This document shows, in pieces, positions 1 to 7,957 of a stretch of DNA of 64,000 nucleotides. Numbering within the stretch: position 1 is the first letter of the stretch; each line of letters begins with the position of its first letter. A program made the position numbers and the translations under genes. The notes beneath the pieces were generated by a model. That model had not been told where the DNA came from and ran no database searches. It saw nothing but the letters and a program-made list of their open reading frames with translations. Source of the DNA: CAZOAR01 sp964577985 (GTDB lineage: Bacteria; Gemmatimonadota; CAZMKB01; CAZNLH01); NCBI GenBank assembly GCA_964577985.1, contig CAZOAR010000009.1, positions 1 to 64,000 of the forward strand, given 5' to 3'.

Positions 1-55
1 AGGCTGAGCCGACAGATTTACAGTCTGTTCCCTTTGGCCGCTCGGGAACCCCTCC
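1..55 (-). tRNA. tRNA-Tyr (GTA), partial at left edge
   Basis: The complement reads as the 5' part of a tRNA beginning GGAGGGGTTCC at position 55, with a D-arm and an anticodon stem-loop whose loop CTGTAAA gives anticodon GTA. The variable arm, T-arm and acceptor 3' strand lie beyond the left edge. It is 74 bases downstream of tRNA-Thr on the same strand. A Thr-Tyr(-Gly-Thr-tuf) order is common in bacteria, so tuf may lie outside the window on the left (inference). Confidence 0.9.
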
Positions 56-129
56 AGCAAGCAAAAAATAAAATGAAATTTTCCTGAATAAATCGCGACG
101 GTACGACTATCGGGTCTTTTCGTTATTCC

Positions 130-204
130 TGGAGCTGGCGATGGGAGTCGAACCCGCAACCTGCTGATTACAAATCAGCTGCTCTGCCATTGAGCTACGC
201 CAGC
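130..204 (-). tRNA. tRNA-Thr (TGT)
   Basis: The complement folds as a complete cloverleaf: acceptor GCTGGCG paired with CGCCAGC, anticodon loop TTTGTAA (anticodon TGT), T-loop GTTCGACTC, and a genomically encoded CCA after discriminator T. It is transcribed leftward towards tRNA-Tyr, probably as one transcript from the promoter candidate at 247-274. Confidence 0.96.
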
Positions 205-246
205 AATAGGCTGATGTTGGTGCGCTATTTCTCACAAAGACCTACA

Positions 247-274
247 AGTTAATCTCTCCAATGCGTTTTGTCAA
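247..274 (-). promoter_or_regulatory. Candidate sigma-70 promoter for the tRNA-Thr/tRNA-Tyr transcript
   Basis: On the minus strand a perfect -35 TTGACA (269-274) is followed after 16 bases by a weak -10 TTAACT (247-252). Transcription would start about 35 bases before tRNA-Thr. The -10 is poor, so confidence is moderate. Confidence 0.4.
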
Positions 275-314
275 GATTTATGATGACTTTTCCAGCGAGC
301 ACTCATTGAGCGAC

Positions 315-1049
315 CTAATCCAGGAATCGATAGCGCAGAATCCAGTAAATTGCGGCCATCCCGTCACGCCATGTGATCTTCTTCCCCTCCTGGTAATCTC
401 GTCCGCTGTAGGAAATGGGCACTTCATAGATACGGAATCCACCCTTTGCAAGCTTAGCTGTGATCTCCGGCTCAAACCCGAAACGATTCGACGTGATTGT
501 CACCGACTCGAACACCGAAGCCCTGAAGGCCTTGTAGCAGGTCTCCATGTCGGTCAAGTTGATATTGTTAAGGAGATTGGATAGAAAGGTCAGAAAACGG
601 TTACCCATATAGTGCCAGAACAGGAGGACTCTGTGAGGCCCCCCCAGGAACCTCGAACCGTAAACGGCATCCGCCCGTCCGTCCATTATTGGCTCCAGTA
701 CTTTCGAATATTCCCTGGGATCATACTCGAGATCCGCGTCCTGGATTATCACAATATCGCCATTCACGTGCTTCAAGCCGGTTCTAACAGCCGCTCCTTT
801 CCCCCGGTTAATGCCATGGTAGAACATCCTGACGTCTTCAGACTCCAACCCCTTCAACAGCTCTGCGGTCCCATCTTCGGAACCGTCATCCACAACGACT
901 ATCTCCTTCTTGTAATGGAGTTCTGCCAGGTGTTTCAGTACTTCCTGAACGGTTGTCTGTTCATTGTACACCGGGACAACAATTGAGAGAAGCATTTCAT
1001 CCGGATCATATTTTTCGCCCCTCTTGCTCCGTTCGCGACCTGTCTGCAT
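315..1049 (-). CDS. Family 2 glycosyltransferase (dolichyl-phosphate mannosyltransferase-like)
   Basis: This GT-A fold glycosyltransferase probably transfers a sugar from a nucleotide-sugar to a lipid-phosphate carrier or envelope glycan at the inner face of the membrane. The N-terminal motif SIVVPVYNEQ, the DDGSEDGT segment, the DADLEYDPRE metal-binding DxD-type region and a later YGSRF segment are those of DPM1/GtrB-type GT2 enzymes. The C-terminus lacks the two transmembrane helices of GtrB. An in-frame TTG at 1076 is possible, but the ATG at 1049 has AGGGG seven bases upstream and is preferred. It is the last gene of the mscS-cysS operon, about 50 bases after cysS. The acceptor and sugar cannot be read from sequence. 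Confidence 0.88.
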   Translation of the reverse strand: MQTGRERSKRGEKYDPDEMLLSIVVPVYNEQTTVQEVLKHLAELHYKKEIVVVDDGSEDGTAELLKGLESEDVRMFYHGINRGKGAAVRTGLKHVNGDIVIIQDADLEYDPREYSKVLEPIMDGRADAVYGSRFLGGPHRVLLFWHYMGNRFLTFLSNLLNNINLTDMETCYKAFRASVFESVTITSNRFGFEPEITAKLAKGGFRIYEVPISYSGRDYQEGKKITWRDGMAAIYWILRYRFLD

Positions 1050-1099
1050 CGTTTCGCCCCTCTGGTCCCGGCTCAAGTCCTTAAGCTATCTTCCAGTAA

Positions 1100-2500
1100 T
1101 CATGATCCCCGTGAGATATTCGGTACCTTTCTCCATTTCACACCGCCCGGGGTATCCTCCAGGTGAAATCCCTGACTCGCGATCTTTTCTCTCAGCTCGT
1201 CGGCCCGGCTGTAGTCCTTTTGAGCCCGCGCCTGTTCCCTCTCTCCGATCATCTTTTCGATCTCCTCCGGGAGGGTCTCCCCTTCCTCCGGCAGAAAATC
1301 AAAAACCTTGTTTACGTCCGTGATGAGAGCGAGCAGGTCATCTTTCTCTGAGTTTTCCAGACCTTTCCCTGAATCGAGTACCCGGTTGACATCCCGTACG
1401 GCCTCGAAAAAACCGCCAAGCGCCCTGGGACAATTGAGGTCGTCGTCCATGCCGAGGAAGAAATTCTCTCTCCCTCTGGCAATGATATCCCTGACCATTC
1501 CCGGTTCGCTTTCCTGATCACAATCGAGTGCGCGCTCGCGGAAATCTCTTATTCTTCTTATTGTCGACGACGCCCCATCGAGGCCCTCCAGTGTGAAATT
1601 AAGAGGGTGCCTGTAATAAGATGACGCCAGCAGGAATCTGACGGCCTTCGTATCATATCCTTTCCCGATCAAGTCCCTGAGCGTATAAAAGTTTCCCTTC
1701 GACTTCGCCATCTTTTCCCCATCGACGAGGAGGAGCTCTCCATGGAGCCAGTAACTAACGAATCGCTTCCCGGTATACGCCTCCGACTGGGCCAGTTCGT
1801 TCTCGTGATGTGGAAAAATGTTGTCCGTTCCCCCCGTGTGTATGTCGAAACTCTCCCCCAGATATTTCATACTCATCGCGGAACATTCGATATGCCAGCC
1901 GGGCCTTCCGGGACCAAACGGCGCCTCCCATTGTGGCTCCCCCTCCCTGTGGGCCTTCCACAAAGCAAAATCTCTGGCATCTCCTTCTTCATACTCGTCG
2001 TTGTCGATGATGCCTCTCGTCTTATCGACATCCCTGCCGGAGAGCATGCCGTACTTCCGGAAGCTGGAGATATCAAAATACACCGATCCGTCCTTTTCGT
2101 ACGCGTGACCATGGTGAAGCAGATCACTAACCATGTTGATCATATCCTGAATATGCTCTGTAGCCCTGGGATAATATTCTGCCCTCTCAATGCCGAGCAG
2201 ATCGAGGTCTTCAAAAAAAGCCTTCGTGTATCGTCCGGTATACTCACCGAGGTTGACTCCCTCCCTTCTCGCACCATCAATAGTCTTGTCATCTATGTCC
2301 GTGATATTCATTACCTGGACGACTTCGAAGCCCAGTAGCTCGAGATATCTTCTCAGGACATCCTCGAATACGAATGTACAGAAGTTGCCTATGTGAGAGA
2401 GATCGTATACCGTGGGACCGCACGTATACATCCGTACCTCATTATCATTGATCGGAACGAATTCCTCTTTCCTCCGTTTCAGGGTATTGTACAGCTTCAC
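1100..2500 (-). CDS. cysS: Cysteine--tRNA ligase
   Basis: Cytosolic class I aminoacyl-tRNA synthetase that charges tRNA-Cys. Visible signatures are TCGPTVYD with the first zinc-ligand Cys, the HIGH-type motif as HIGN, the zinc-site segments WHIECSAMS and HHENE, and the KMSKS loop as KMAKSKGN, followed by the DALR-type C-terminal domain. Length (about 466 residues) is normal. The GTG at 2500 overlaps the mscS stop by four bases (GTGA) and is preceded by AGGA, so it is preferred to an upstream in-frame start that would run far into mscS. Expression is probably translationally coupled to mscS. Confidence 0.97.
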   Translation of the reverse strand: MKLYNTLKRRKEEFVPINDNEVRMYTCGPTVYDLSHIGNFCTFVFEDVLRRYLELLGFEVVQVMNITDIDDKTIDGARREGVNLGEYTGRYTKAFFEDLDLLGIERAEYYPRATEHIQDMINMVSDLLHHGHAYEKDGSVYFDISSFRKYGMLSGRDVDKTRGIIDNDEYEEGDARDFALWKAHREGEPQWEAPFGPGRPGWHIECSAMSMKYLGESFDIHTGGTDNIFPHHENELAQSEAYTGKRFVSYWLHGELLLVDGEKMAKSKGNFYTLRDLIGKGYDTKAVRFLLASSYYRHPLNFTLEGLDGASSTIRRIRDFRERALDCDQESEPGMVRDIIARGRENFFLGMDDDLNCPRALGGFFEAVRDVNRVLDSGKGLENSEKDDLLALITDVNKVFDFLPEEGETLPEEIEKMIGEREQARAQKDYSRADELREKIASQGFHLEDTPGGVKWRKVPNISRGS

Positions 2501-3396
2501 TCTATCCTGCTCCCACCCAAATGGTCGCCTGATTCTGCGGCACCCTCCACATTCCTGTGCCACACAGTTCGTTGCGGGAAAGGTATCTCGATCCCTTCAC
2601 TGTCAAAACGATCCTTTATGCGTCTCCGCAACTCGCGCATGACATCCCACTGCTTCAAGGGAAGCGTTTTCGCGAGGATCCTCAACGTCACGGATGAGTC
2701 TTCGAGCCCCTCGACGCCCTGCACAACCGGTTCTTCCAGGATGAGCCTCCCAAACTGCTCGTCGTGAGCCATTTCACGGCATATATCATCCAGGACGTTC
2801 ATCACCCGGTCGATATCTTCACCGTAAGCAACGCCCACCATGACCAGAGCCCTGGACCACTCCCGGGTCATGTTGCTCACGACCGAGATCTCTCCATTCG
2901 GAATAGTATGGACGACTCCCTCTATGTCTCTGAGTACCGTCACTCGGAGATTCATCTTTTCCACAAGTCCACCGACGCCTGCGATCTTGACGACGTCTCC
3001 AACACCGAACTGGTTCTCCATCAGGATAAAGAATCCGCTGATGATGTCCTTCACAAGGCTTTGCGCACCAAACCCGATGGCGAGTCCGGCGATACCTGCT
3101 CCAGCGATGATGGGGCCGATCTCGAATCCGAGTTCCTGAAGCACCATCATCCCCGCGATGATAAGAACAACGATAGAGGACGTATGGTTTATCACCGCGG
3201 AAAGAGTCTGTGCCCGTTGCTCCTTCGATGTCAGTGTGTGCGGGTCACCATCGTCCACACGATCTTCTATCTTCCGCGTCAGGTACCTGATGAATCTCAA
3301 CGCCGCCAAACCTATGACTATTATCAGTATGATCTTGATGCCATCAACGAGCAAGGCCTCCGTCAACGTTTTCAAGCTCATATTATCGATGTCCAA
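2497..3396 (-). CDS. mscS: Small-conductance mechanosensitive channel (MscS family)
   Basis: Inner-membrane channel that opens under membrane tension to release solutes on hypo-osmotic shock. It has an N-terminal hydrophobic helix, a second helix, the glycine/alanine-rich pore helix TM3 (AGAGIAGLAIGFGAQSLVKD), then the MscS beta domain (GVGDVVKIAGVGG, TIPNGEIS) and the C-terminal alpha/beta domain. About 299 residues is typical. The start is chosen as TTG at 3396 because GGAGG lies exactly seven bases upstream (3404-3408); the in-frame ATG at 3381 has no such spacing. First gene of a three-gene operon with cysS and a glycosyltransferase, preceded by a long structured leader. Confidence 0.93.
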   Translation of the reverse strand: MDIDNMSLKTLTEALLVDGIKIILIIVIGLAALRFIRYLTRKIEDRVDDGDPHTLTSKEQRAQTLSAVINHTSSIVVLIIAGMMVLQELGFEIGPIIAGAGIAGLAIGFGAQSLVKDIISGFFILMENQFGVGDVVKIAGVGGLVEKMNLRVTVLRDIEGVVHTIPNGEISVVSNMTREWSRALVMVGVAYGEDIDRVMNVLDDICREMAHDEQFGRLILEEPVVQGVEGLEDSSVTLRILAKTLPLKQWDVMRELRRRIKDRFDSEGIEIPFPQRTVWHRNVEGAAESGDHLGGSRIE

Positions 3397-3447
3397 TGGT
3401 CGTCCTCCATAACAAAAAACCCTCGACTTTCTCCTTTGAGACAAGAC

Positions 3448-3471
3448 GAATCCGATTAGTGTATCGGATTC
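3448..3471 (-). promoter_or_regulatory. Perfect 9-bp hairpin in the mscS leader, possible attenuator
   Basis: GAATCCGAT and ATCGGATTC form a perfect 9-bp stem with a 6-base loop. On the minus strand it is followed by GTCTTGTCTC, only moderately T-rich, so it is at best a weak terminator. It sits between the branched leader structure (3489-3593) and the mscS ribosome-binding site (3404-3408), the place where an attenuator would act. Confidence 0.45.
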
Positions 3472-3488
3472 CTTAAGGGTTCATGAAT

Positions 3489-3593
3489 CAGCCGGCCGAC
3501 ACCAACACAACCTCGCGGCACAGCGGTGTCCGGGAAACCTCTTCCCGGCCGTTCTGCCGAGGGCGTTTCAATGCGCCCTGGCCGGAAAAGCTG
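3489..3593 (-). ncRNA. Candidate structured leader RNA or small RNA upstream of mscS
   Basis: This segment opens the leader transcribed from the promoter at 3616-3643. By eye it forms a closing helix CCGGCC (3580-3585) with GGCCGG (3492-3497), a hairpin AGGGCG/CGCCCT (3560-3579), a 7-bp hairpin CCGGGAA/UUCCCGG (3530-3548) and ACACC/GGUGU (3499-3529). CGGCA (3555-3559) can also pair with UGCCG (3516-3520) inside the last loop, a possible pseudoknot. I recognise no Rfam family: it lacks the conserved cores of T-box, cobalamin, c-di-GMP, fluoride and SRP RNAs. Whether it is a cis-regulatory leader or a separate RNA is unknown. Confidence 0.4.
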
Positions 3594-3615
3594 CTGGCTA
3601 TTTTATAGTAATACT

Positions 3616-3643
3616 AATATACTTTTCGACGATTGGAAGTCAA
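3616..3643 (-). promoter_or_regulatory. Candidate sigma-70 promoter for mscS operon and leader
   Basis: The minus strand has -35 TTGACT (3638-3643), a 16-base spacer and -10 TATATT (3616-3621). Initiation near 3609 would place the structured RNA at the very 5' end of the transcript, about 210 bases before the mscS start. Confidence 0.6.
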
Positions 3644-3664
3644 CTATTTCACGCGGGAGTGTAG

Positions 3665-3838
3665 AGCCAAAATAGAAATGTCCTGTTTCACGCAGGAGCC
3701 ATCTCTCCAGCTTATTCATCAGCGCAGGTGGTCTTTCGCAACCCGGGAGCACTTTCCGAAACCGTTCCACAACTCGGCACCGTCAACTCGGGGAAAGCCG
3801 ACGTCGCGATGCAGATCCGTCCCTGGAAACGTGAATAA
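3665..3838 (+). pseudogene. Unrecognised protein-coding remnant
   Basis: Most of the 473-base space between mscS and the next gene is filled by the leader, its promoter and this segment. A 57-codon frame follows an in-frame TAG at 3662-3664 and ends with TAA at 3836-3838. Its translation looks protein-like, for example ALSETVPQLGTVNSGKAD and VAMQIRPWKRE near the end, but it has no start codon near its beginning and no family I recognise. Two imperfect copies of TTTCACGCGGGAG lie at about 3647 and 3686, so the residues FHAG recur before and after the stop. It may be the decayed 3' end of a gene or of an insertion element; this is a guess. Confidence 0.3.
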
Positions 3839-3869
3839 TTCGAACGTCGGCCGGTAGAGACAAAAAGGA

Positions 3870-4697
3870 CTATTTTGTGAGTTTGATCTCCCTCACGGTC
3901 CAGTCTTCACCCTCCCTGGCCAGAGAGACATAGACCGTATGATCTATCATCCTGCCCGTACTCTTGTCTCTCATCCTCATCTTTCCCACACCGTAAGCGG
4001 AAACACCATCGGAGGAGGAAACCCTGAACCTGGAGAAAGAGAGGTCTCGTCTGTCGGCGGAGGATAGATATTCTTTCAGGACATATTGGGCCTGCCCGCT
4101 GCTGAACGAGTCGTCAATGTCCTTCGACTCTATGGTAATCTTTACTCTCGATCGCCTTGAGAGCAGATCTGTAAGTGCCCTGGAATTTCCGTTAACCCAG
4201 TCGCGTTCGAACCTGTCGAGGGTATCCTTGACCTTCAACTCGGCATCCGCCCCCATCCTCCCTCCAGGCGTCGGGTTTTCTCTCAGCCTGTCCCTCATAA
4301 CCCTCTCAGGGGCTCTCGACGCCGGGCCCTGGCGCCTGTGGCCTTCAATGATGGGCAATTCCCTTCTTTGTCTCGCTGGAGGCCTGGCACTCTCCTCCCT
4401 CTTCACCTCCCGCCTGGTCCGAGGCTTCGGCTTGTTCCCCCTCGGTACGTTCTTCTTTATCTGAGCTTCATCACGAACTGCGCCATGTTTTGGCTCAATT
4501 ACTCTCACGCGTTTCTCTGCCTTCGATTCCACGGTGCCACCCACACGCCGGGCTTCCTTTCCCTGTCGGGCGGCGAGAGGGCGGGCGGGGATCAGAACAA
4601 GACACATGAGCGCGACGACGAGAGCGATCATCCTCCCGGTTCTAAGGCCGACAGCCCCTTTCTGATGTGGGATGTATTCCCTGAGTATCTTCTGCAT
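3870..4697 (-). CDS. Exported protein with C-terminal NTF2-like (DUF4783-type) domain
   Basis: Three parts can be seen: a basic N-terminus with one hydrophobic segment (MIALVVALMCLVLIPA, about residues 23-38 of the chosen product), a strongly basic Arg/Lys/Pro-rich linker of about 100 residues, and a C-terminal domain of about 110 residues with a charged helix followed by beta strands, resembling NTF2-like DUF4783 domains. It is probably anchored in or exported across the inner membrane. The ATG at 4697 has GGAG nine bases upstream; an ATG at 4712 and an earlier start at 4796 are also open. Function is unknown. It follows pyrF on the same strand after about 270 bases. Confidence 0.6.
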   Translation of the reverse strand: MQKILREYIPHQKGAVGLRTGRMIALVVALMCLVLIPARPLAARQGKEARRVGGTVESKAEKRVRVIEPKHGAVRDEAQIKKNVPRGNKPKPRTRREVKREESARPPARQRRELPIIEGHRRQGPASRAPERVMRDRLRENPTPGGRMGADAELKVKDTLDRFERDWVNGNSRALTDLLSRRSRVKITIESKDIDDSFSSGQAQYVLKEYLSSADRRDLSFSRFRVSSSDGVSAYGVGKMRMRDKSTGRMIDHTVYVSLAREGEDWTVREIKLTK

Positions 4698-4967
4698 TCC
4701 TTCGAACTCCATCTCCGCTGTTCGATCACTCTGCCAACGGCGCTTTCCTGTTCCATCAATCTGTGAAAAGCAAATAGTATACCACATGATTCTCACTCTT
4801 TACACGCCTGCTGACCCCGTAGTCGATCAATATATGGCCCTCACAAACTGCCACATTCCTTTCTTCATCAACGCCTTACATCATTGTCCACCTGAACGCC
4901 ACGAAAACCGCCAGATCTTGCGCGCGTCCATGATTTTCCTCAAGTCGTCCAGAAATGGGTACACCGA

Positions 4968-5708
4968 TCACCCGCGTATCTCCTCAAGAATGCTCATGGC
5001 TGCTTCAAGAGGATCGGGGCTGGCCGTTATTGGTCGGCCAACGACAATGAAATCCGCCCCGTTCGATATAGCCTCCACGGGAGTGACCCTCCTCGCGTGT
5101 CCGCCATCCTCCGCGCCGGCCGGTCTCACCCCGGGCGTGACGATCAGGAAATCATCCGCTGTCATCTCCCTGATCAGCCTCGCCTCGCGACCCGACGCAA
5201 CCACGCCCTGAAGTCCCGAATCTTTTGCCATCAGTGACAACTTGCCCACAAAGCTGTTCGGTTCAACCGCTTCAGGGCCGAAGATCTCCCTATATTCATC
5301 TTTTCCTATGTTCGTGAGGAGTGTCACAGCTATGATAGCTGGAAATAGCGAGCTGCCGCCCCGGACTCCACCCCGACCGACCCACAGCTCCCTGGCCCGC
5401 GCCGCCGCTTCCATCATCGTCCTTCCGCCGCTGGCGTGTACGTTAATCATGTCTACTCCGAGTTCCAGTGCGGCAAGACAGGCCCTGTGAACCGTCGCAG
5501 GTATGTCATGATACTTGAGATCAAGAAAAACATCTCCCCCCGAATCCTTGATCGTCTCTACGATAGAGGGTCCGCAGGCGGCGTACGCCTGGAGGCCGAG
5601 TTTGAACGTCTTTACGGCCGGGAACAGGAGGTCGTACATTCTGTATATCGTATCCCGTGTGGGAAGGTCAAGGGCAACTATCAACCGCTCGCCGCTTTCG
5701 ATATTCAT
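4968..5708 (-). CDS. pyrF: Orotidine 5'-phosphate decarboxylase
   Basis: Last step of UMP synthesis, converting OMP to UMP in the cytosol. The N-terminal LIVALDLPT strand, FKLGLQ, the catalytic motif VFLDLKYHDIPATV with its Asp-Lys-Asp triad, VHASGG and the C-terminal phosphate-binding VVGRPIT are all visible. The ATG at 5708 overlaps the rlpA stop as ATGA, so an upstream in-frame start at 5726 inside rlpA is rejected. It closes the run pyrK-pyrD-rlpA-pyrF, expressed with the electron-transfer and catalytic subunits of dihydroorotate dehydrogenase. Confidence 0.96.
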   Translation of the reverse strand: MNIESGERLIVALDLPTRDTIYRMYDLLFPAVKTFKLGLQAYAACGPSIVETIKDSGGDVFLDLKYHDIPATVHRACLAALELGVDMINVHASGGRTMMEAAARARELWVGRGGVRGGSSLFPAIIAVTLLTNIGKDEYREIFGPEAVEPNSFVGKLSLMAKDSGLQGVVASGREARLIREMTADDFLIVTPGVRPAGAEDGGHARRVTPVEAISNGADFIVVGRPITASPDPLEAAMSILEEIRG

Positions 5709-6136
5709 TTCCTGGAGTCTCCCCATTTCCTTACGCGAAGCTCGACCTCGGCGGTGCCTGTCAGGAACATTCCCAGCTCCTTTGCGGCTCCTACCGAGAG
5801 GTCGATTATCCGTCCCTGCACGAAGGGTCCCCGATCGTTCACGCGCACAAGTATCTTGCGATCATTGTCCAGATTCGTTACCTCGAGAATCGTGTCGAAG
5901 GGAAGTGTCCTGTGTGCCGCGCTCAGGCCATTCATGTCGTATATTTCCCCACTGGCTGTTCGCTTCCCATTAAAGTCGCTTCCGTAATATGAGGCAATAC
6001 CCTTCTGGAAAAACTTCGAACTATAGAGGGTGCTCGCCACATCCGACACACCGCCAGACCTGTATTTTGGTGAAGCAGTACAGGAACAGATCACCGCGGC
6101 CGCCATGATAACAGCTATGTCCATGCCCCTAATCAA
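5705..6136 (-). CDS. rlpA: RlpA-like lipoprotein (septal lytic transglycosylase family)
   Basis: A short protein of 143 residues with an N-terminal hydrophobic segment ending in a lipobox-like ICSC, then one double-psi beta-barrel domain: GIASYYGSDFNGKRTASGE, LPFDTILEVTN, VRVNDRGPF and GRIIDLS, which carries the Asp essential in RlpA. RlpA proteins are outer-membrane lipoproteins, some cleaving denuded glycan strands. There is no SPOR domain. The TTG at 6136 has GGGAG eight bases upstream and overlaps the pyrD stop; ATG at 6124 is the alternative. It is wedged between pyrD and pyrF with overlaps on both sides. Confidence 0.9.
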   Translation of the reverse strand: MIRGMDIAVIMAAAVICSCTASPKYRSGGVSDVASTLYSSKFFQKGIASYYGSDFNGKRTASGEIYDMNGLSAAHRTLPFDTILEVTNLDNDRKILVRVNDRGPFVQGRIIDLSVGAAKELGMFLTGTAEVELRVRKWGDSRK

Positions 6137-7052
6137 GGATCAGGCTCCCTGTCAGAGACGCGATCCCGTCAAGGCCCTTCTCTCTGACGTGGCGTTCCAG
6201 GGACTCTATGATCTCTCTGCAGACTTGTGGATTGACGAAGTTGGCCGTCCCGACCTGGACGGCTGATGCGCCGGCGATCATGTATTTCAGGACATCCAGG
6301 TGTCCCGAGATACCACCGATTCCAATCACCGGGACATCAACCGCGCTCGCGACCTTGTAGACCGCGTAAAGTCCCACAGGAAGAATCGCCGGGCCCGACA
6401 ACCCACCAATACGATTGCCGAGAACCGGCCGGCGGCGTTCCACATCAATTTCCATACCCATCAGGGTATTGATCAACGAAATCCCCGCTGAACCCGCTTC
6501 CACTGCCTCAACCGCCATTTCTTCGATTCCGAGCAGGTGGTTGGGACTCAGCTTGGATATCACAGGTAATCCCGTATTGTCACGCACGGCACTGACGACT
6601 TCCCCTATGGTGCCCGACCTTGAAAGCCGCCTTGCACCGCCTTCGTCAACATTAGGACAGGAAAGATTGATCTCCAGGGCGTCAACGCCTTCGAGTTCTG
6701 ATATCCTGCCTGCCATGACCGCGAACTCCCGGGCGTTCTTCCCTCCGATATTTACTACTATCCTTGCATCCCCCCTGTTAGAGTCGATCCATGCCCATTT
6801 GGAAGCGATGAACTCGTCTACGCCGACGTTGGCGAGGCCGATCGAATTCAACATCCCGCTCGGAGTCTCCACAATCCTGGGGGGAGGATTTCCCGCCCGC
6901 GGTTCCCGAGTGATGGTCTTGGTCACGAACGCCCCGAGCTCCGAGATGCCGAATAGATCTGAGAACTCATCCCCGTACCCAAAGGTCCCCGAGGCGACCA
7001 TCAGGGGGTTCTGGAGTTCCATTCCGAACATCCTCACCGCGAGAGACTTCAA
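6129..7052 (-). CDS. pyrD: Dihydroorotate dehydrogenase B, catalytic subunit
   Basis: FMN enzyme oxidising dihydroorotate to orotate in the cytosol, in a class 1B complex that passes electrons through PyrK to NAD+. The TIM-barrel shows MVASGTFGYG, NSIGLAN, EINLSCPNV with the catalytic Cys (class 1 rather than the Ser of class 2), VISKLSPN and the C-terminal phosphate site VIGIGGISG and AVQVGTA. The start TTG at 7052 overlaps the pyrK stop (TTGA), so the two subunits are translationally coupled as expected for a fixed complex. Confidence 0.96.
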   Translation of the reverse strand: MKSLAVRMFGMELQNPLMVASGTFGYGDEFSDLFGISELGAFVTKTITREPRAGNPPPRIVETPSGMLNSIGLANVGVDEFIASKWAWIDSNRGDARIVVNIGGKNAREFAVMAGRISELEGVDALEINLSCPNVDEGGARRLSRSGTIGEVVSAVRDNTGLPVISKLSPNHLLGIEEMAVEAVEAGSAGISLINTLMGMEIDVERRRPVLGNRIGGLSGPAILPVGLYAVYKVASAVDVPVIGIGGISGHLDVLKYMIAGASAVQVGTANFVNPQVCREIIESLERHVREKGLDGIASLTGSLILD

Positions 7053-7957
7053 AATATGACCTTTCTCCCGTCAAACACAGGTCCCGTGTAACATACGCGC
7101 TGGTATGCCTGCTCCCCATTTTCGAGGACCTGGACTACACATCCCTGACAACTACCCATTCCGCAGCCCATGTGGCTCTCAAGAGAGAACTGAAGAGGGC
7201 CGGGGTGGCCTGCTGCCCTTGACTGCAGCTCCTTCAGCATGGCCACCGGGCCACACGCATATATTGCCCGGGAAGAGTCCTCAGAACGAAGTCGTTCCTC
7301 AAGAAGACGGGTTACCACTCCCTTTCGGCCGCGAGAACCATCTTCGGTCATAAGGGTTACAGATATTCCTCGCAGATCAAGCATGTCGAGATCGACCAGA
7401 CTTGATTCGTCTCGTTCTCCATAAAGGAGTTCAATATCCGCGGAACTGTCTTCCCTTCTCAATGCCTTCCCCAGAAGGGGAAAAGGAGCGATACCAACGC
7501 CTCCGGCGACAAAGATGTGCTTCTCCACTCCATTCTCGACCCCAAAACCATTACCCAGCGGGCCAAGAAGCGAAATCCTGTCACCTTTCCCAAGATTCGT
7601 GATCAGTTCCGTTCCCCTCCCCGTCACCTTGATGAGAAAAACGACGTTTTCCCCACGAACATCGCTCACGCTGAACGGGCGTCTCAGAAGAGGCTCATTA
7701 CCATCCCATCCTTTGAGCATATAAAACTGCCCCGGCACGATCCCATGGCACAGAACCGGGACTGCCACCGAGAGCTGATAAGTATTCTTAGCGAGCAGGG
7801 TCGATTCGCCGATGGTCCCGACGGCCAGTTCGGCAGCGGAAGTACTGTTAGAGATCATTCGGTTCATAGTCCTCATAAACCTGGTAGTTTCGAGTCCCGC
7901 AGGCCGAGTCGTCGGCCGCGCTTTCAGATCGTCAACTCTCTTTTCCGCATCGATCAA
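7049..7957 (-). CDS. pyrK: Dihydroorotate dehydrogenase B, electron-transfer subunit
   Basis: Flavin and iron-sulfur subunit linking PyrD to NAD+. It has a ferredoxin-reductase-type FAD domain (LLRRPFSVSD), an NAD-binding fold (VAGGVGIAPFPLL, YACGP) and a C-terminal [2Fe-2S] site with Cys in C-x4-C-x2-C order (CGMGSCQGC) plus a later Cys in QRVCYTGP. The TTG at 7957 overlaps the stop of the TPR gene. About 45 residues precede the usual start of the family, so one of the internal ATGs between 7858 and 7876 could be the true start. Confidence 0.94.
   Translation of the reverse strand: MIDAEKRVDDLKARPTTRPAGLETTRFMRTMNRMISNSTSAAELAVGTIGESTLLAKNTYQLSVAVPVLCHGIVPGQFYMLKGWDGNEPLLRRPFSVSDVRGENVVFLIKVTGRGTELITNLGKGDRISLLGPLGNGFGVENGVEKHIFVAGGVGIAPFPLLGKALRREDSSADIELLYGERDESSLVDLDMLDLRGISVTLMTEDGSRGRKGVVTRLLEERLRSEDSSRAIYACGPVAMLKELQSRAAGHPGPLQFSLESHMGCGMGSCQGCVVQVLENGEQAYQRVCYTGPVFDGRKVIF

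Noticed and set aside
3481..3606. T-box, cobalamin, fluoride or c-di-GMP riboswitch in the mscS leader
   Set aside because: I looked for the conserved core sequences of each and none matches; the helices differ from those folds.
3633..3857. 74-codon open frame with an ATG
   Set aside because: Its translation is not protein-like; the neighbouring frame at 3665-3838 reads much better as former coding sequence.
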